From Verrucomicrobiota bacterium (GTDB lineage: Bacteria > Verrucomicrobiota > Verrucomicrobiia > Chthoniobacterales > SZAS-18): 39,154 nucleotides of DNA. The stretch lies in assembly GCA_018240025.1 (NCBI GenBank), contig JAFEGM010000002.1, positions 13,663 to 52,816 of the forward strand. The letters run 5' to 3'. The notes below the pieces were generated by a model that had not been told where the DNA came from, made no database searches, and worked only from the letters and a program-made list of their open reading frames with translations. A program made the translations under genes and the position numbers. This document shows positions 9,567-16,840 of the stretch, piece after piece. Each line of letters opens with the position of its first letter. Position 1 is the first letter of the stretch.

Positions 9567-10217
9567 ATGCGTCGTCTCCTTGCCCTTCCGCTCCTGCTCC
9601 TCGCCGGCTCCGCCTTCGCCCAGGACGTCGGCAAGCTGCCCTACGCCACCGTCGACGAGAACATCAAGCGAGTGGTGGGCGACGATAAGGGCAAGGTCGC
9701 CGTCCGCCTCACCGTCGCCTGCCGCAAGGCGGGCGTGAAACCGGAAGAGATCACGCTCACCCTCGATTCCAAGATTGCCCCCAAGACCTTCCGCCTGGGG
9801 CCTGACCGCGCGATCTACGATTTCCCTCAGACGGAGGAATTGTTGAAGGAAAACCCGCTTTTGGTCACCAACCAGCCCAGGGGCACCATCGACCTGAGCG
9901 TGGAAATCGGGGTGCCTGTTCCGGAGGCCACCTCGATTTCCTATGGAGCGCTCGTGCGCGGCTTGACCCAGCTGAACGAGACGAGTCGAAAGAGCCTGGG
10001 CACCCAGGGGGCTCCCTTGCTGAATGCCACCAAGCTCGCCGTTCACTTCGGCACCGACGGAGCTACCGTGACGGTGCCGGAGAAGGGCGGTAAGAAGACG
10101 ACGCTGAAAGCCGACGGTCTCCGCATCGTGCTCCTGCCCATCGATCCCGCGCTCGACCAGGAAGGCGCTACGGTCACCTTCAGCACCCGCCCGATTTGGA
10201 TCGCCGGATCAAAGTGA
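9567..10217 (+). CDS. Exported protein of unknown function
   Basis: A 216-residue protein with a clear Sec signal peptide (MRRLLALPLLLLAGSAFA, cleavage before QDVGK). The mature part appears as a beta-rich domain with alternating hydrophobic strands (VAVRLTVACRKAG, ITLTLDSKIAPKTFRLGPD, IDLSVEIGVPVP) and a C-terminal TVTFSTRPIWIAG. No catalytic motif or cofactor site is recognisable. One cysteine is visible in the mature chain. It starts 67 bases after the LolD-like gene and is followed by a probable bidirectional terminator. I do not recognise the family. Confidence 0.8.
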   Translation: MRRLLALPLLLLAGSAFAQDVGKLPYATVDENIKRVVGDDKGKVAVRLTVACRKAGVKPEEITLTLDSKIAPKTFRLGPDRAIYDFPQTEELLKENPLLVTNQPRGTIDLSVEIGVPVPEATSISYGALVRGLTQLNETSRKSLGTQGAPLLNATKLAVHFGTDGATVTVPEKGGKKTTLKADGLRIVLLPIDPALDQEGATVTFSTRPIWIAGSK

Positions 10218-10252
10218 TCCATCGGCGGTCCCCCGCGTTCCGCCGAGCAAAG

Positions 10253-10289
10253 GCCGCCAAACCAACCGAGACCCGATTGGCTTGGCGGC
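10253..10289. terminator. Hairpin between convergent genes, probable bidirectional terminator
   Basis: Arms 10253-10265 and 10277-10289 pair over 13 positions with one mismatch (GCCGCCAAACCAA against TTGGCTTGGCGGC) around an 11-base loop. It lies between the ends of a plus-strand and a minus-strand gene. There is no long T-run on either side, so termination efficiency is uncertain. Confidence 0.55.
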
Positions 10290-10327
10290 TGCGTTGATCG
10301 GAAAACCGGCAGCGGCTCGCGCAGTAT

Positions 10328-11455
10328 CTAGTTGTTGGCCAGCGCGTCGCTCTGCTTCACGAAGTCGTCGCCGCGCCACTCGGCGTCGCCCTTGATCATG
10401 CCCTTGGCCGCGGCTTTGGCCGCGTCGGCTTCCTTGCGCTCCTTCTGGCGCCGGACGAGGTCGAAGTGGGTCGTGAAGTACGGCAGACTCTTGCCCTTGA
10501 AGTCGGCGATGGTCTCGAACTTGTGCTTCTCCATGAAGGCCAGGAGTTCCTCCTGCAGCTTCTTCACCATCGGATAGCCGAATTTCATGATGCCGGTGCA
10601 GACCTGCACGCTGTCGCTGCCCAGGAGGATGAACTCGGCCGCCTCACTGCCGGTTTCGATGCCACCCAGACCGCTGAGGGTGCGACCGGGGAACTCCTTC
10701 TCGATCACGGTGGCGATCTCCATGCACATGCGCAGGGCGATCGGCTTGACCGCACGCGACGAATAGCCGCCCGGGGTGGTGTAACCTTCGACAGTGGGCT
10801 CGGGTCGCAGCGTGTCCAGATTGACGCCGATCACACTACGAATGGTGTTGATGGCGCTGATGCCGTCGACGCCTGCGCGCAGCGAGGCACGGGCGGGTTC
10901 CTCGATGTGGGTGACGTTGGGCGTCATTTTGGCCCAGACCGGGACCTTGGCCACGCTCATGACCCAGCCACAGACCTCCTCGAGGATGTCCGGGTCCTGG
11001 CCCATGGCGGCACCCATTTTGCGCTCCGGGAGACCGTGCGGACAGGAGAAATTCAGCTCGAACGCATCGACGCCCGCATCCTGGCAGCGCGTGATGATCT
11101 CGATCCAGGCGTCCTTGTTGTACTCCTCCATCACACTGGCAATCAGCGCACCCGGCGGCTGAGCGTCCTTGCAGCGCTTGAATTCGTCCAGCCAGACGTT
11201 GAACGGGCGATCGCTGATGAGCTCGATGTTCTCCCAGCCGATGACCTCCCCGCCGAGACCGAAGTGCTTGCCGTAGCGCGGAGCGACATTGATGACCTTG
11301 GAAGCGTCCAGGCTGACCGTCTTGGCGATGACTCCGCCCCAGCCTTCCCGGAAGGCGCGATTGATCACGTTCATGTTCGTGCCGGGCGGCCCCGAGCCGA
11401 CGACGAACGGGTTGGGCATTTTCAGTCCATTGACGGTACAGGCGAGGGTGCTCAT
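10328..11455 (-). CDS. Dihydropyrimidine dehydrogenase, plant PYD1-like, without ferredoxin domain
   Basis: A 375-residue FMN-dependent TIM barrel of the dihydroorotate dehydrogenase/PreA superfamily, predicted to reduce uracil and thymine in pyrimidine catabolism. Family landmarks are NPFVVGSGPPGTN, GWGGVIAKTVSLD, FELNFSCPHGLPERKMGAAM, VWAKMTPNVTHIEEPARASL, GISAINTI and LSGLGGIETGSEAAEFILLG. The phrases LRPEPTVEGYTTPGGYS and LPYFTTHFDLVRRQKERKEA, and the ending GDDFVKQSDALANN, recall plant chloroplast PYD1 more than E. coli PreA. Like PYD1 it has no C-terminal 2x[4Fe-4S] domain. The position of the catalytic cysteine of mammalian DPD (LACGQDPE) is Met here (AAMGQDPD). No PreT-like partner is adjacent, so the electron donor is unknown. 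The GenBank-style product name could be PreA. Confidence 0.88.
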   Translation of the reverse strand: MSTLACTVNGLKMPNPFVVGSGPPGTNMNVINRAFREGWGGVIAKTVSLDASKVINVAPRYGKHFGLGGEVIGWENIELISDRPFNVWLDEFKRCKDAQPPGALIASVMEEYNKDAWIEIITRCQDAGVDAFELNFSCPHGLPERKMGAAMGQDPDILEEVCGWVMSVAKVPVWAKMTPNVTHIEEPARASLRAGVDGISAINTIRSVIGVNLDTLRPEPTVEGYTTPGGYSSRAVKPIALRMCMEIATVIEKEFPGRTLSGLGGIETGSEAAEFILLGSDSVQVCTGIMKFGYPMVKKLQEELLAFMEKHKFETIADFKGKSLPYFTTHFDLVRRQKERKEADAAKAAAKGMIKGDAEWRGDDFVKQSDALANN

Positions 11456-11550
11456 GCGCGCGTTGTGACAAATGCGTTTCCCGCTGACAAGCGGGATTCG
11501 CGGGCAGCGAACAGATCGAACGAAATCGCCCCTCCACTGTCTCCGGACCG

Positions 11551-12111
11551 ATGCATTTCGCCTGCCGCCTGCTCCTCGCCACCCTCCTGACCGGCATCGC
11601 CTGGGCCGGCAACGATGTGCGACTGACCGACGGAACCGTGTTCAAAAATGCGCGGATCCAGAAGATCGAAGGGGCCACCGTCTTCGTGACCCATCAGGGC
11701 GGCGAAGCCCGCATCGAATTGCGGCGGTTCGAACCCGAGCTGCAGCGCGAGCTCGTCAAAGCCAGCCTGGCCGCGATCTCGGAGTCGAGTTCAGTCGCGG
11801 CCAAGTCGGTCGCGAAACCCACCGAGGAGGGGGTCGTGGTGACGGCGCCATCTATTCCGTTGGTCGAGCCCTTCGCCCTGACTCCGGAGGATGCGCGGGC
11901 GCGGCGCTTCTTCGACGACATCGCCAAGAAGAAGAAGGCCCAGGACGCGAAGAAGGAGCCCACGATCTGGAACGTGAAGGCCTGGCGCTACCTTCCGCCT
12001 CTCATCAACGTCTCGGCCGAGGACCCAAACAAGCCCAGCATTCTGAAGTGGGATCTGCAGACGAGCAGCGCCAACACCTACGGCGCACCCGATCCCCGCA
12101 CGGGAAAATAG
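11551..12111 (+). CDS. Exported protein of unknown function
   Basis: A 186-residue protein with a Sec signal peptide (MHFACRLLLATLLTGIAWA, cleavage before GNDVRL). The first mature segment, VRLTDGTVFKNARIQKIEGA followed by TVFVTHQGGEARIELRRF, forms a short beta-barrel-like motif of the kind seen in small exported verrucomicrobial and planctomycetal proteins. After it come an Ala/Ser-rich linker, a Lys-rich helix (DDIAKKKKAQDAKKE), and a tail with no known motif. It is divergent from the PYD1-like gene across about 95 bases, which must hold both promoters. Function is unknown. Confidence 0.72.
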   Translation: MHFACRLLLATLLTGIAWAGNDVRLTDGTVFKNARIQKIEGATVFVTHQGGEARIELRRFEPELQRELVKASLAAISESSSVAAKSVAKPTEEGVVVTAPSIPLVEPFALTPEDARARRFFDDIAKKKKAQDAKKEPTIWNVKAWRYLPPLINVSAEDPNKPSILKWDLQTSSANTYGAPDPRTGK

Positions 12112-12211
12112 CGACCAGTAGGCCCGCCGGCACGGATAGGGTAAGGCAGCTCGAAGCCCGGTGGCTTTGAGTTCGGCCGAGGTCAATTCCCGCGAGGCTG
12201 CACGGAGGTCG

Positions 12212-12234
12212 GCGCACTCTGGCAGTGAGTGCGC
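12212..12234 (+). terminator. Hairpin downstream of the exported protein gene
   Basis: A perfect 8-bp stem (GCGCACTC at 12212-12219 with GAGTGCGC at 12227-12234) has a 7-base loop and is followed by GTTCTCC. It lies 100 bases after the stop at 12111, which makes it a candidate rather than a certain terminator. Confidence 0.4.
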
Positions 12235-12271
12235 GTTCTCCAGCAGACCACCTGCCGCGACCGCTGGCGCT

Positions 12272-12298
12272 CCCGAGGCCGAAATCGCCGGCCTCGGG
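12272..12298 (-). terminator. Hairpin downstream of the epimerase gene
   Basis: A perfect 9-bp stem (CCCGAGGCC at 12272-12280 with GGCCTCGGG at 12290-12298) has a 9-base loop. It begins 14 bases after the minus-strand stop codon at 12313, the usual place for a terminator. No T-run follows. Confidence 0.5.
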
Positions 12299-12312
12299 GT
12301 CCGCCCCGAAAC

Positions 12313-13452
12313 CTACTTGGCGGTCTCCTTCTTCAGCGCCTCGAGCACTTCCTTCTCGCGCTCCGGGCTGATGCCGGCCTTCAGCTTGGCCTGCCGTTCG
12401 GCCGGCTGGGCGCGGAACCAAGTCAGGGTGTCGCGCACGGTTTCCGGCAGCGCGCGGAAGGTCATTCCGGCGGCCACGGCCTTCCTGTTGCTCACGCGCG
12501 AGAAGCCGGCGCTGTCGCCGATCGGCGGCACCCATACGGGCATGTCGCCCCAGGGCGTGACCTTCTGCTTCTCCAGGAAATCGGCCTTGGCCCAGACGAA
12601 CTTGGCGTCGGACTTGGTCTCGGTTTTGCAGGTCTCCAGCAACTCGCCGATCGGCAGCTCGCGGTTCGGGCCGGTGGCGTTGTAATTCCCCACCAGCCCC
12701 TGCTCCACCGCTCGGATGGTCCATTCGGCCAAGTCGCGCGCGTCGATGATCTGCACGGGATCGGTCTTGTCGCCGGGAGCCAGCACCTCGCCGCCCTTGG
12801 AGACGCGCACGGGCCAGTACGTGAAGCGATCGGTCTCGTCGCCGGGGCCCACGATCAAGCCGGGACGAATGACCAGCGTCTTGCCCGGGAACCACTTCTC
12901 CGCCTCGGCTTCGCTGGCGGCCTTGAGCGGGCCGTAGAGCGCAAACTTCGACGCAATCAGCGTCTCGCGCGTCTCCTTCATGACGTCGGCTCCGGTGTAC
13001 TTCGCCAGTGCGGCGGTCTCATCCATGCCCGGCTTGGAGTTGTCGGCGTACACCGAAATGGTCGAGATGAAGACGAAGCGCTCGACGTTGCCCTTCAGGA
13101 CTTCGCCGACATCGCGCACCCAGACGGGGAGCGTGGTCGGATTGTCGATGCAGACATCCCATTTGCGGCCCTTCAGCGCGTCGAGCTTGCCGTTGCGATC
13201 GCCGATGAGTTGCTCGGCCTCCTTCGGCAACTCGCCGGGGTGCGTCTTGCCGCGATTGAAGACCGTCACGCTGTGCCCGCGGGAGAGGGCGTATTTGACC
13301 TGGTGCGGGCCGGTGAAGCCGGTGCCGCCGAGGATGAGGATCTTCAAAGGCTTGGGTTTGGCCTCGGCGGCGAAGAGCGCGTTCGGCAGGAAGGTGGCAC
13401 CCGCGCCGGCGGCGAGGGAGAGTTTGAGGAAATCGCGGCGAGTTGGGTTCAT
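12313..13452 (-). CDS. NAD-dependent epimerase/dehydratase-like protein with Tat signal
   Basis: A 379-residue extended short-chain dehydrogenase. The N-terminus MNPTRRDFLKLSLAAGAG is a twin-arginine signal, so the folded, cofactor-loaded enzyme is probably exported. The Rossmann motif is LILGGTGFTGPHQV, followed by DVCIDNPTT, the catalytic Ser/Thr region FVFISTISVY, and Tyr-x3-Lys in ALYGPLKA. FDR-like substrate residues follow in LVIRPGLIVGPGDETDRFTY, then QIIDARDLAEWTI. It resembles plant CSP41-like and bacterial nucleoside-sugar epimerase families. The start at 13452 places the Tat motif at the N-terminus; the longer frame from 13509 adds an implausible stretch. It is preceded on the same strand by tRNA-Arg. 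The substrate is unknown. Confidence 0.86.
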   Translation of the reverse strand: MNPTRRDFLKLSLAAGAGATFLPNALFAAEAKPKPLKILILGGTGFTGPHQVKYALSRGHSVTVFNRGKTHPGELPKEAEQLIGDRNGKLDALKGRKWDVCIDNPTTLPVWVRDVGEVLKGNVERFVFISTISVYADNSKPGMDETAALAKYTGADVMKETRETLIASKFALYGPLKAASEAEAEKWFPGKTLVIRPGLIVGPGDETDRFTYWPVRVSKGGEVLAPGDKTDPVQIIDARDLAEWTIRAVEQGLVGNYNATGPNRELPIGELLETCKTETKSDAKFVWAKADFLEKQKVTPWGDMPVWVPPIGDSAGFSRVSNRKAVAAGMTFRALPETVRDTLTWFRAQPAERQAKLKAGISPEREKEVLEALKKETAK

Positions 13453-13548
13453 GGCCGCGACCAACCCACGCCGCACGAGGTCTGCAATCGCGATTCGCCC
13501 ATCCCGCAATCGTGGCGTGCGTCACCGCCCGCTCCTCGCAAGATCGAC

Positions 13549-13620
13549 CGTCCCCGCCGGGAATCGAACCCAGATCAAAGATTTAGGAAATCTCTATTCT
13601 ATCCGTTGAACTACGGGGAC
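13549..13620 (-). tRNA. tRNA-Arg (anticodon CCU)
   Basis: The minus strand folds as a complete cloverleaf. The acceptor stem pairs GTCCCCG (13620-13614) with CGGGGAC (13556-13550). The D arm is GTTC/GAAT, and the anticodon stem GAGAT/ATCTT encloses the loop TTCCTAA, giving anticodon CCU for AGG codons. The T arm is CTGGG-TTCGATT-CCCGG. The discriminator base is G and no CCA is encoded, so the 3' end must be added after transcription. It lies 73 bases downstream of the small membrane protein gene and upstream of the epimerase. Confidence 0.95.
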
Positions 13621-13693
13621 ATCGGCGGACCGATGGCGCAAGAGAGCCGCGGCGTGCCGGAAGATCAACCGCGAGTTGGGGCGGCGTGGGCCG

Positions 13694-14017
13694 CTACTTC
13701 TTCTCCGGCGCGGGCGGGATGACGTCGGTCTGATTGACCCCCAGAATGATCCCGAGCGCGACCAGGATGAGCGGCACTTCGATGGCCACGCGCAGCGCCC
13801 CCATCTGCCGGAAGATGGAAAAGACCGCGCAGATCAGGAAGAAGGCGCCCCAGGGGAAGGTCTCCTTATGAAAGCCGCGTGAGGCAAAGATGCCGATCCC
13901 CGCGGCCGCCAGCACGAGCGTCCAGACGATTTTTACCGGCGGGATGAGCTCCAGTTCGTTGAGCAGCCAGAGCAGGCCGAAACCGATCAGGAAGCCGGGG
14001 ACGATGAACTTCTGCAT
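13694..14017 (-). CDS. Small membrane protein (DUF5668/LiaF-like transmembrane region)
   Basis: A 107-residue integral membrane protein with about four predicted segments: FIVPGFLIGFGLLWLLNEL, IVWTLVLAAAGIGIFA, WGAFFLICAVFSIF, and VPLILVALGIILGV. It ends in a short polar tail, QTDVIPPAPEKK. The first segments resemble the LiaI/LiaF-like (DUF5668) membrane domain, but the soluble domain of those proteins is missing. Its ATG is 36 bases after the queG stop on the same strand. No function can be assigned. Confidence 0.7.
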   Translation of the reverse strand: MQKFIVPGFLIGFGLLWLLNELELIPPVKIVWTLVLAAAGIGIFASRGFHKETFPWGAFFLICAVFSIFRQMGALRVAIEVPLILVALGIILGVNQTDVIPPAPEKK

Positions 14018-14053
14018 GGCGCGAATTCAGCCAACCCGGGCGCGGCTGGCGAG

Positions 14054-15148
14054 TCAAATTTGGGGCGCGCCACAGGTTGAAGTCACGCATGCGCGATGCT
14101 CGATCTGCCCGACGGCCCAGGCGGCGTGCTCCGCCACCAGCGGTTCGGGGTCGGCCGCGGCGCGGCGCAGCGCGGGGAGATCGTCCGGGCCGCCCACATT
14201 GCCGAGCGCGACGCAGACGTTGCGCAGGAAGCCGCGTCGCTTGATGCGCTTGATCGGCGAGCCGTGGAAGAGCAGCCGAAAGGTGTCGTCGTCGAGTTCG
14301 AGGTATTCGCGCAGCGGCCGCCCAGCCATGGCCGGTCGGAGCTGGAAGGCCGCCTCGCGGGAGCGCTGGGCGAAGCGATTCCACGGGCAGGCGTCGAGGC
14401 AGTCGTCGCAGCCGTAGATGCGATCGCCGAGCGCAGCCCGGAACTCGACCGGAATGCTCCCCTTGTGTTCGATGGTCAGATACGAGAGACAGCGCCGCGC
14501 CTCGAGCCGGAACGGCCGCTCAGGCGAAATGGCTGCCGTCGGACAGGCGTCGAGACAGCGCGTGCACTTGCCGCAATGGGCCGCCGCCGGCGGATCCGCC
14601 GGGAGTTCCAGCGTGGTCAGGATCTCCGCCAGGAAGAACCACGTGCCGAGTTCCCGGCTGAGCAGCATGGTGCTCTTGCCTTGCCAGCCCACCCCCGCCT
14701 CGGCGGCAAAGGACCTCTCGAGGATCGGGCCGGTGTCCACGTAGCACCGTTGCGCGCCGCCGGCTTCCGCCAGCACCTTGGCCAAGCGTTCGAGGCGCTC
14801 GGCGATCAGTTCGTGGTAATCGTCGCCCCAGGCGTACCGGGCGATTCTCCCCTGCCCTGCGGCCGAGTTGGGGCCGCCCTGCCAGTAGCTCATCGCCAGC
14901 ACGACGACACTGCGGACGCCCGGCAGCACCAACTCGGGATCCGAGCGCTTGGCGCGACTGCGCTCGAGCCACGGACTCATGTCGCCGGCGTGACCAGCGT
15001 CGAGCCACGCCTCGAAGTGCGCCGACTGCTCCGGGGGATGCGCCGCGGCCACGCGACAGGCCGCGAAGCCGAGTTCCCGGGCACGCTCGCGGAGTTGATC
15101 GAGCAGTCCGGCGGCGTCGGCAGGCGCGGTCGCGGGAAACGTGGACAC
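14054..15148 (-). CDS. queG: Epoxyqueuosine reductase
   Basis: This cobalamin-dependent iron-sulfur enzyme converts epoxyqueuosine to queuosine at position 34 of tRNAs with GUN anticodons. The 364-residue length fits the family. Visible features are the N-terminal ARELGFAACRVA, the cofactor region AMSYWQGG, RIARYAWGDDYHELI, the FLAEILTTLEL segment, and two ferredoxin-like [4Fe-4S] motifs: CGKCTRCLDACPT and GCDDCLDACPWN, plus the conserved CLSYLTIEHKG between them. The C-terminal FLRNVCVALGNVG is a HEAT-like tail also seen in other QueG proteins. The start is GTG at 15148. It is divergent from the NarL-type regulator across 70 bases. The neighbouring tRNA has anticodon CCU and is not a QueG substrate. 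Confidence 0.96.
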   Translation of the reverse strand: MSTFPATAPADAAGLLDQLRERARELGFAACRVAAAHPPEQSAHFEAWLDAGHAGDMSPWLERSRAKRSDPELVLPGVRSVVVLAMSYWQGGPNSAAGQGRIARYAWGDDYHELIAERLERLAKVLAEAGGAQRCYVDTGPILERSFAAEAGVGWQGKSTMLLSRELGTWFFLAEILTTLELPADPPAAAHCGKCTRCLDACPTAAISPERPFRLEARRCLSYLTIEHKGSIPVEFRAALGDRIYGCDDCLDACPWNRFAQRSREAAFQLRPAMAGRPLREYLELDDDTFRLLFHGSPIKRIKRRGFLRNVCVALGNVGGPDDLPALRRAAADPEPLVAEHAAWAVGQIEHRACVTSTCGAPQI

Positions 15149-15218
15149 CCAGCAATGTCGCCATCCGGGTGACAGCAGCTAGTTGCTTTCCGCAGGCCTT
15201 TCGTGATTACCTCGACGC

Positions 15219-15887
15219 GTGCCGCACAGCTCCTCCGCTCCGCATGCCGTCGCCTTGATCGACGACGACTCGCCGGTGCGCGAGTACCTGCGCCTCCTGC
15301 TCGAGGCCTCGGGGCGATATCGCGTGGTCGCCTCCGTCGGCAGCGTGGAGGACGGTCTGCGGCTGCCGGCGAAACTGACCTTCGCGCTCCTTTTCTTGGA
15401 CATTGGCCTGCCCGGCCTGCCTGGCTCGGCGGCGGTCAGCCAGTTCCTCGCCGCGCGGCCCGGCTTGGCCATCATCATGCTCTCGGCCAAGCGCGACGAC
15501 GAAGCCGTGTTGGAGTCGCTTCGCGCCGGCGCCTGCGGTTACCTGCTGAAAGGCGACCCCTCCGAGTCGATTCTGCGTGCGGCCGATGACGCCATGGCGG
15601 GCGGCGCGCCCATGTCGCCCTGGATCGCCAAGCGCCTGCTCGGCTTTCTGCGCGCGGGCTCTGGCACCATCGCCAGCGAAGCCGAACGGCAGGAAGCGGA
15701 GAAGCTGTCGGCCCGCGAAACCGAGGTGCTGGCCTTGGCGGCGGAAGGCTTGGCCGACAAGGAGATTGCGACCCGCCTGAACCTGACGCGCTCCACCGTC
15801 AAAAACCACCTGGCCAGCGTCTACCGCAAATGGCAGGTCAGTTCGCGAACCGAGGCAGCGGTGAGGTTTTTGCGCACGAATGCCTGA
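15219..15887 (+). CDS. Response regulator, NarL/LuxR family (orphan)
   Basis: A 222-residue two-component regulator. The receiver domain has the acidic pocket ALIDDDSPV, phosphoacceptor Asp61 in LLFLDIGLPGLPG, and the conserved Lys in GYLLKGDP. The C-terminal LuxR helix-turn-helix reads LSARETEVLALAAEGLADKE and then IATRLNLTRSTVKNHLASVY. All signalling residues are present. The start is GTG at 15219; no upstream in-frame alternative fits better. No histidine kinase lies nearby. It converges with the lipoprotein-like gene, only 12 bases apart. Targets are unknown; the pseudopilin cluster facing it is a possible but unproven one. Confidence 0.92.
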   Translation: MPHSSSAPHAVALIDDDSPVREYLRLLLEASGRYRVVASVGSVEDGLRLPAKLTFALLFLDIGLPGLPGSAAVSQFLAARPGLAIIMLSAKRDDEAVLESLRAGACGYLLKGDPSESILRAADDAMAGGAPMSPWIAKRLLGFLRAGSGTIASEAERQEAEKLSARETEVLALAAEGLADKEIATRLNLTRSTVKNHLASVYRKWQVSSRTEAAVRFLRTNA

Positions 15888-15899
15888 GGCGACCAACTC

Positions 15900-16178
15900 T
15901 CAGAGCTTCTGGATGATGACTCCCGTCTTTTTGAAGTCGTAGAGCTCGATCTGGATCTTTGCCGCCCCCTTGGCGAGGTCGACGTACCAATTGGAGCGGC
16001 TCTGATCGAGTTTCAAAAGCGACCAACCCTGCCGTTTGAAGGCCTCGACGTAGGCAGCGAGAACGGCACGGCGATCGCCCTTGTGCTGGGCCTTGAACTG
16101 AGCCGGGCTGCTCGCCCAGACCGCGGCCCCGTCCTGCACGGGCAGGTTCAGCTCGGACCATGGCGCGGTCAGCGGCAC
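15900..16178 (-). CDS. Small conserved protein, probably the mature part of a frameshifted lipoprotein
   Basis: The intact frame gives 92 residues from a GTG at 16178. It is an alpha/beta mix with AVLAAYVEAFKRQGWSLLKL and KIQIELYDFKKTGVIIQKL and no known catalytic motif. The frame stays open upstream of the GTG, reading LKPNVSAV. Immediately before that, one base out of frame, lies a perfect lipoprotein signal peptide with lipobox (16196-16258). The true gene was therefore probably 15900-16258, encoding a lipoprotein of about 120 residues. Either the sequence has lost one base near 16199-16204 or the gene is broken. It lies downstream of a GspG-like gene on the same strand. Confidence 0.6.
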   Translation of the reverse strand: MPLTAPWSELNLPVQDGAAVWASSPAQFKAQHKGDRRAVLAAYVEAFKRQGWSLLKLDQSRSNWYVDLAKGAAKIQIELYDFKKTGVIIQKL

Positions 16179-16195
16179 CGCGCTGACGTTCGGTT

Positions 16196-16258
16196 TCAGC
16201 CGCAGGCGGTCAGCAGGCAGGCAGTCGCGGCAGCAAAAAAGAAGGCGGCAATTCTCAT
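16196..16258 (-). pseudogene. Detached lipoprotein signal peptide (5' end of the gene at 15900)
   Basis: From the ATG at 16258 the frame encodes MRIAAFFFAATACLLTACG and then stops at TGA (16198-16196). The LTAC lipobox followed by Gly is a textbook signal peptidase II site. Adding one base just after the TGC codon (for example GG to GGG) would join it to LKPNVSAVPLTAPW and the rest of the downstream frame. AAGAAGG, the only good ribosome-binding site in this neighbourhood, lies just before the ATG. Confidence 0.65.
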
Positions 16259-16269
16259 GCCGCCTTCTT
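16235..16269 (-). terminator. Terminator-like hairpin with the lipoprotein ATG in its loop
   Basis: On the minus strand AAGAAGGCGGC (16269-16259) pairs perfectly with GCCGCCTTCTT (16249-16239), and the stem runs into TTTT, giving a strong intrinsic terminator 33 bases after the GspG-like stop at 16303. The 9-base loop contains the lipoprotein start ATG, and the 5' arm contains its ribosome-binding site. The structure could stop transcription, block translation, or both. Confidence 0.75.
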
Positions 16270-16302
16270 AACCGAGGTGCCGACCAGGTTACCGGGCGGC
16301 GA

Positions 16303-16731
16303 TCATTTGTCGCTCACATCGTCCTCGTTGCCGTCGATGCCGTCCGCCCCTTTCGAATAGAGGTCAAAGCCCTTTGGGTTCTTCTTCCCGGGGCACAGGT
16401 AGACATAGTCCTGTTTCCACGGGTCCTTCTTCACTTCGTCCATGAGGCGCACCCAGCGCGCCGGCTTGGGCGAACCGGTCGGCTCGCTCACCAGGGCGTT
16501 CAAGCCTTGGGCGGTGGTCGGGTAGAAGCCGTTGTTCAGGTAGTAGGTCTTGAGCGAGGTGCCGAGCGTCTTGATCTCGGCGCGGGCGACGGTGTCCTGC
16601 GACTGCTGAAAATAGCCGACGATGTAGTAGGCGCCGGTGCCGAGCAGCAGCATGATGATGGCCACCACGAGCATGATCTCGAGGAGGGTGAAGGCAGAGG
16701 TGAAGCGATGACTGCGAGGTTTGGGTTTCAT
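16303..16731 (-). CDS. Type II secretion GspG-like major pseudopilin
   Basis: A 142-residue pseudopilin of the general secretory pathway. A 13-residue basic leader ends at Ala, giving the prepilin peptidase site SA|FTLLEIML, with Glu at +5 and a hydrophobic helix VVAIIMLLLGTGAYYIV. The globular part has the GspG hallmarks NNGFYPTTAQGLNALV, a DPWKQDYVYLCPG segment, and the calcium-loop region NPKGFDLYSKGADGIDGNED. Ala rather than Gly at -1 is less common but processed in some systems. It is a close paralogue of the protein at 17089. No GspD, E or F gene is nearby, so it may serve a dispersed type II system or a specialised pilus. Confidence 0.9.
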   Translation of the reverse strand: MKPKPRSHRFTSAFTLLEIMLVVAIIMLLLGTGAYYIVGYFQQSQDTVARAEIKTLGTSLKTYYLNNGFYPTTAQGLNALVSEPTGSPKPARWVRLMDEVKKDPWKQDYVYLCPGKKNPKGFDLYSKGADGIDGNEDDVSDK

Positions 16732-16736
16732 TGCGT

Positions 16737-16780
16737 GGTCAAAAGACCAATGCGTTTTTGCTAGACTAACGGGTCAAAAG
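16737..16780 (-). promoter_or_regulatory. Pair of 9-bp direct repeats upstream of the GspG-like gene
   Basis: CTTTTGACC occurs twice on the minus strand (16780-16772 and 16745-16737), 35 bases apart, in the leader of the gene starting at 16731. The proximal copy also forms the palindrome TGGTC-AAAA-GACCA. The spacing would suit a regulator binding two sites on one face of the DNA, but no regulator is identified. Confidence 0.3.
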
Positions 16781-16803
16781 CGTCCCCGAGGGCGCAGGGG
16801 CAG

Positions 16804-16833
16804 AAAAAAGGGCTTCACGCACGCGTGAAGCCC
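16804..16833 (-). terminator. Strong intrinsic terminator
   Basis: On the minus strand GGGCTTCACG (from 16833) pairs with CGTGAAGCCC (to 16810) over 10 bp with a tight 4-base loop and is followed by TTTTTT (16809-16804). It begins eight bases after the stop of the small membrane protein gene at 16841. It separates that operon from the next GspG-like gene. Confidence 0.9.
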
Positions 16834-16840
16834 CAGCGAA

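Noticed and set aside
13549..15148. Functional link between QueG and the nearby tRNA
   Set aside because: QueG acts on tRNAs with GUN anticodons; this tRNA has CCU.
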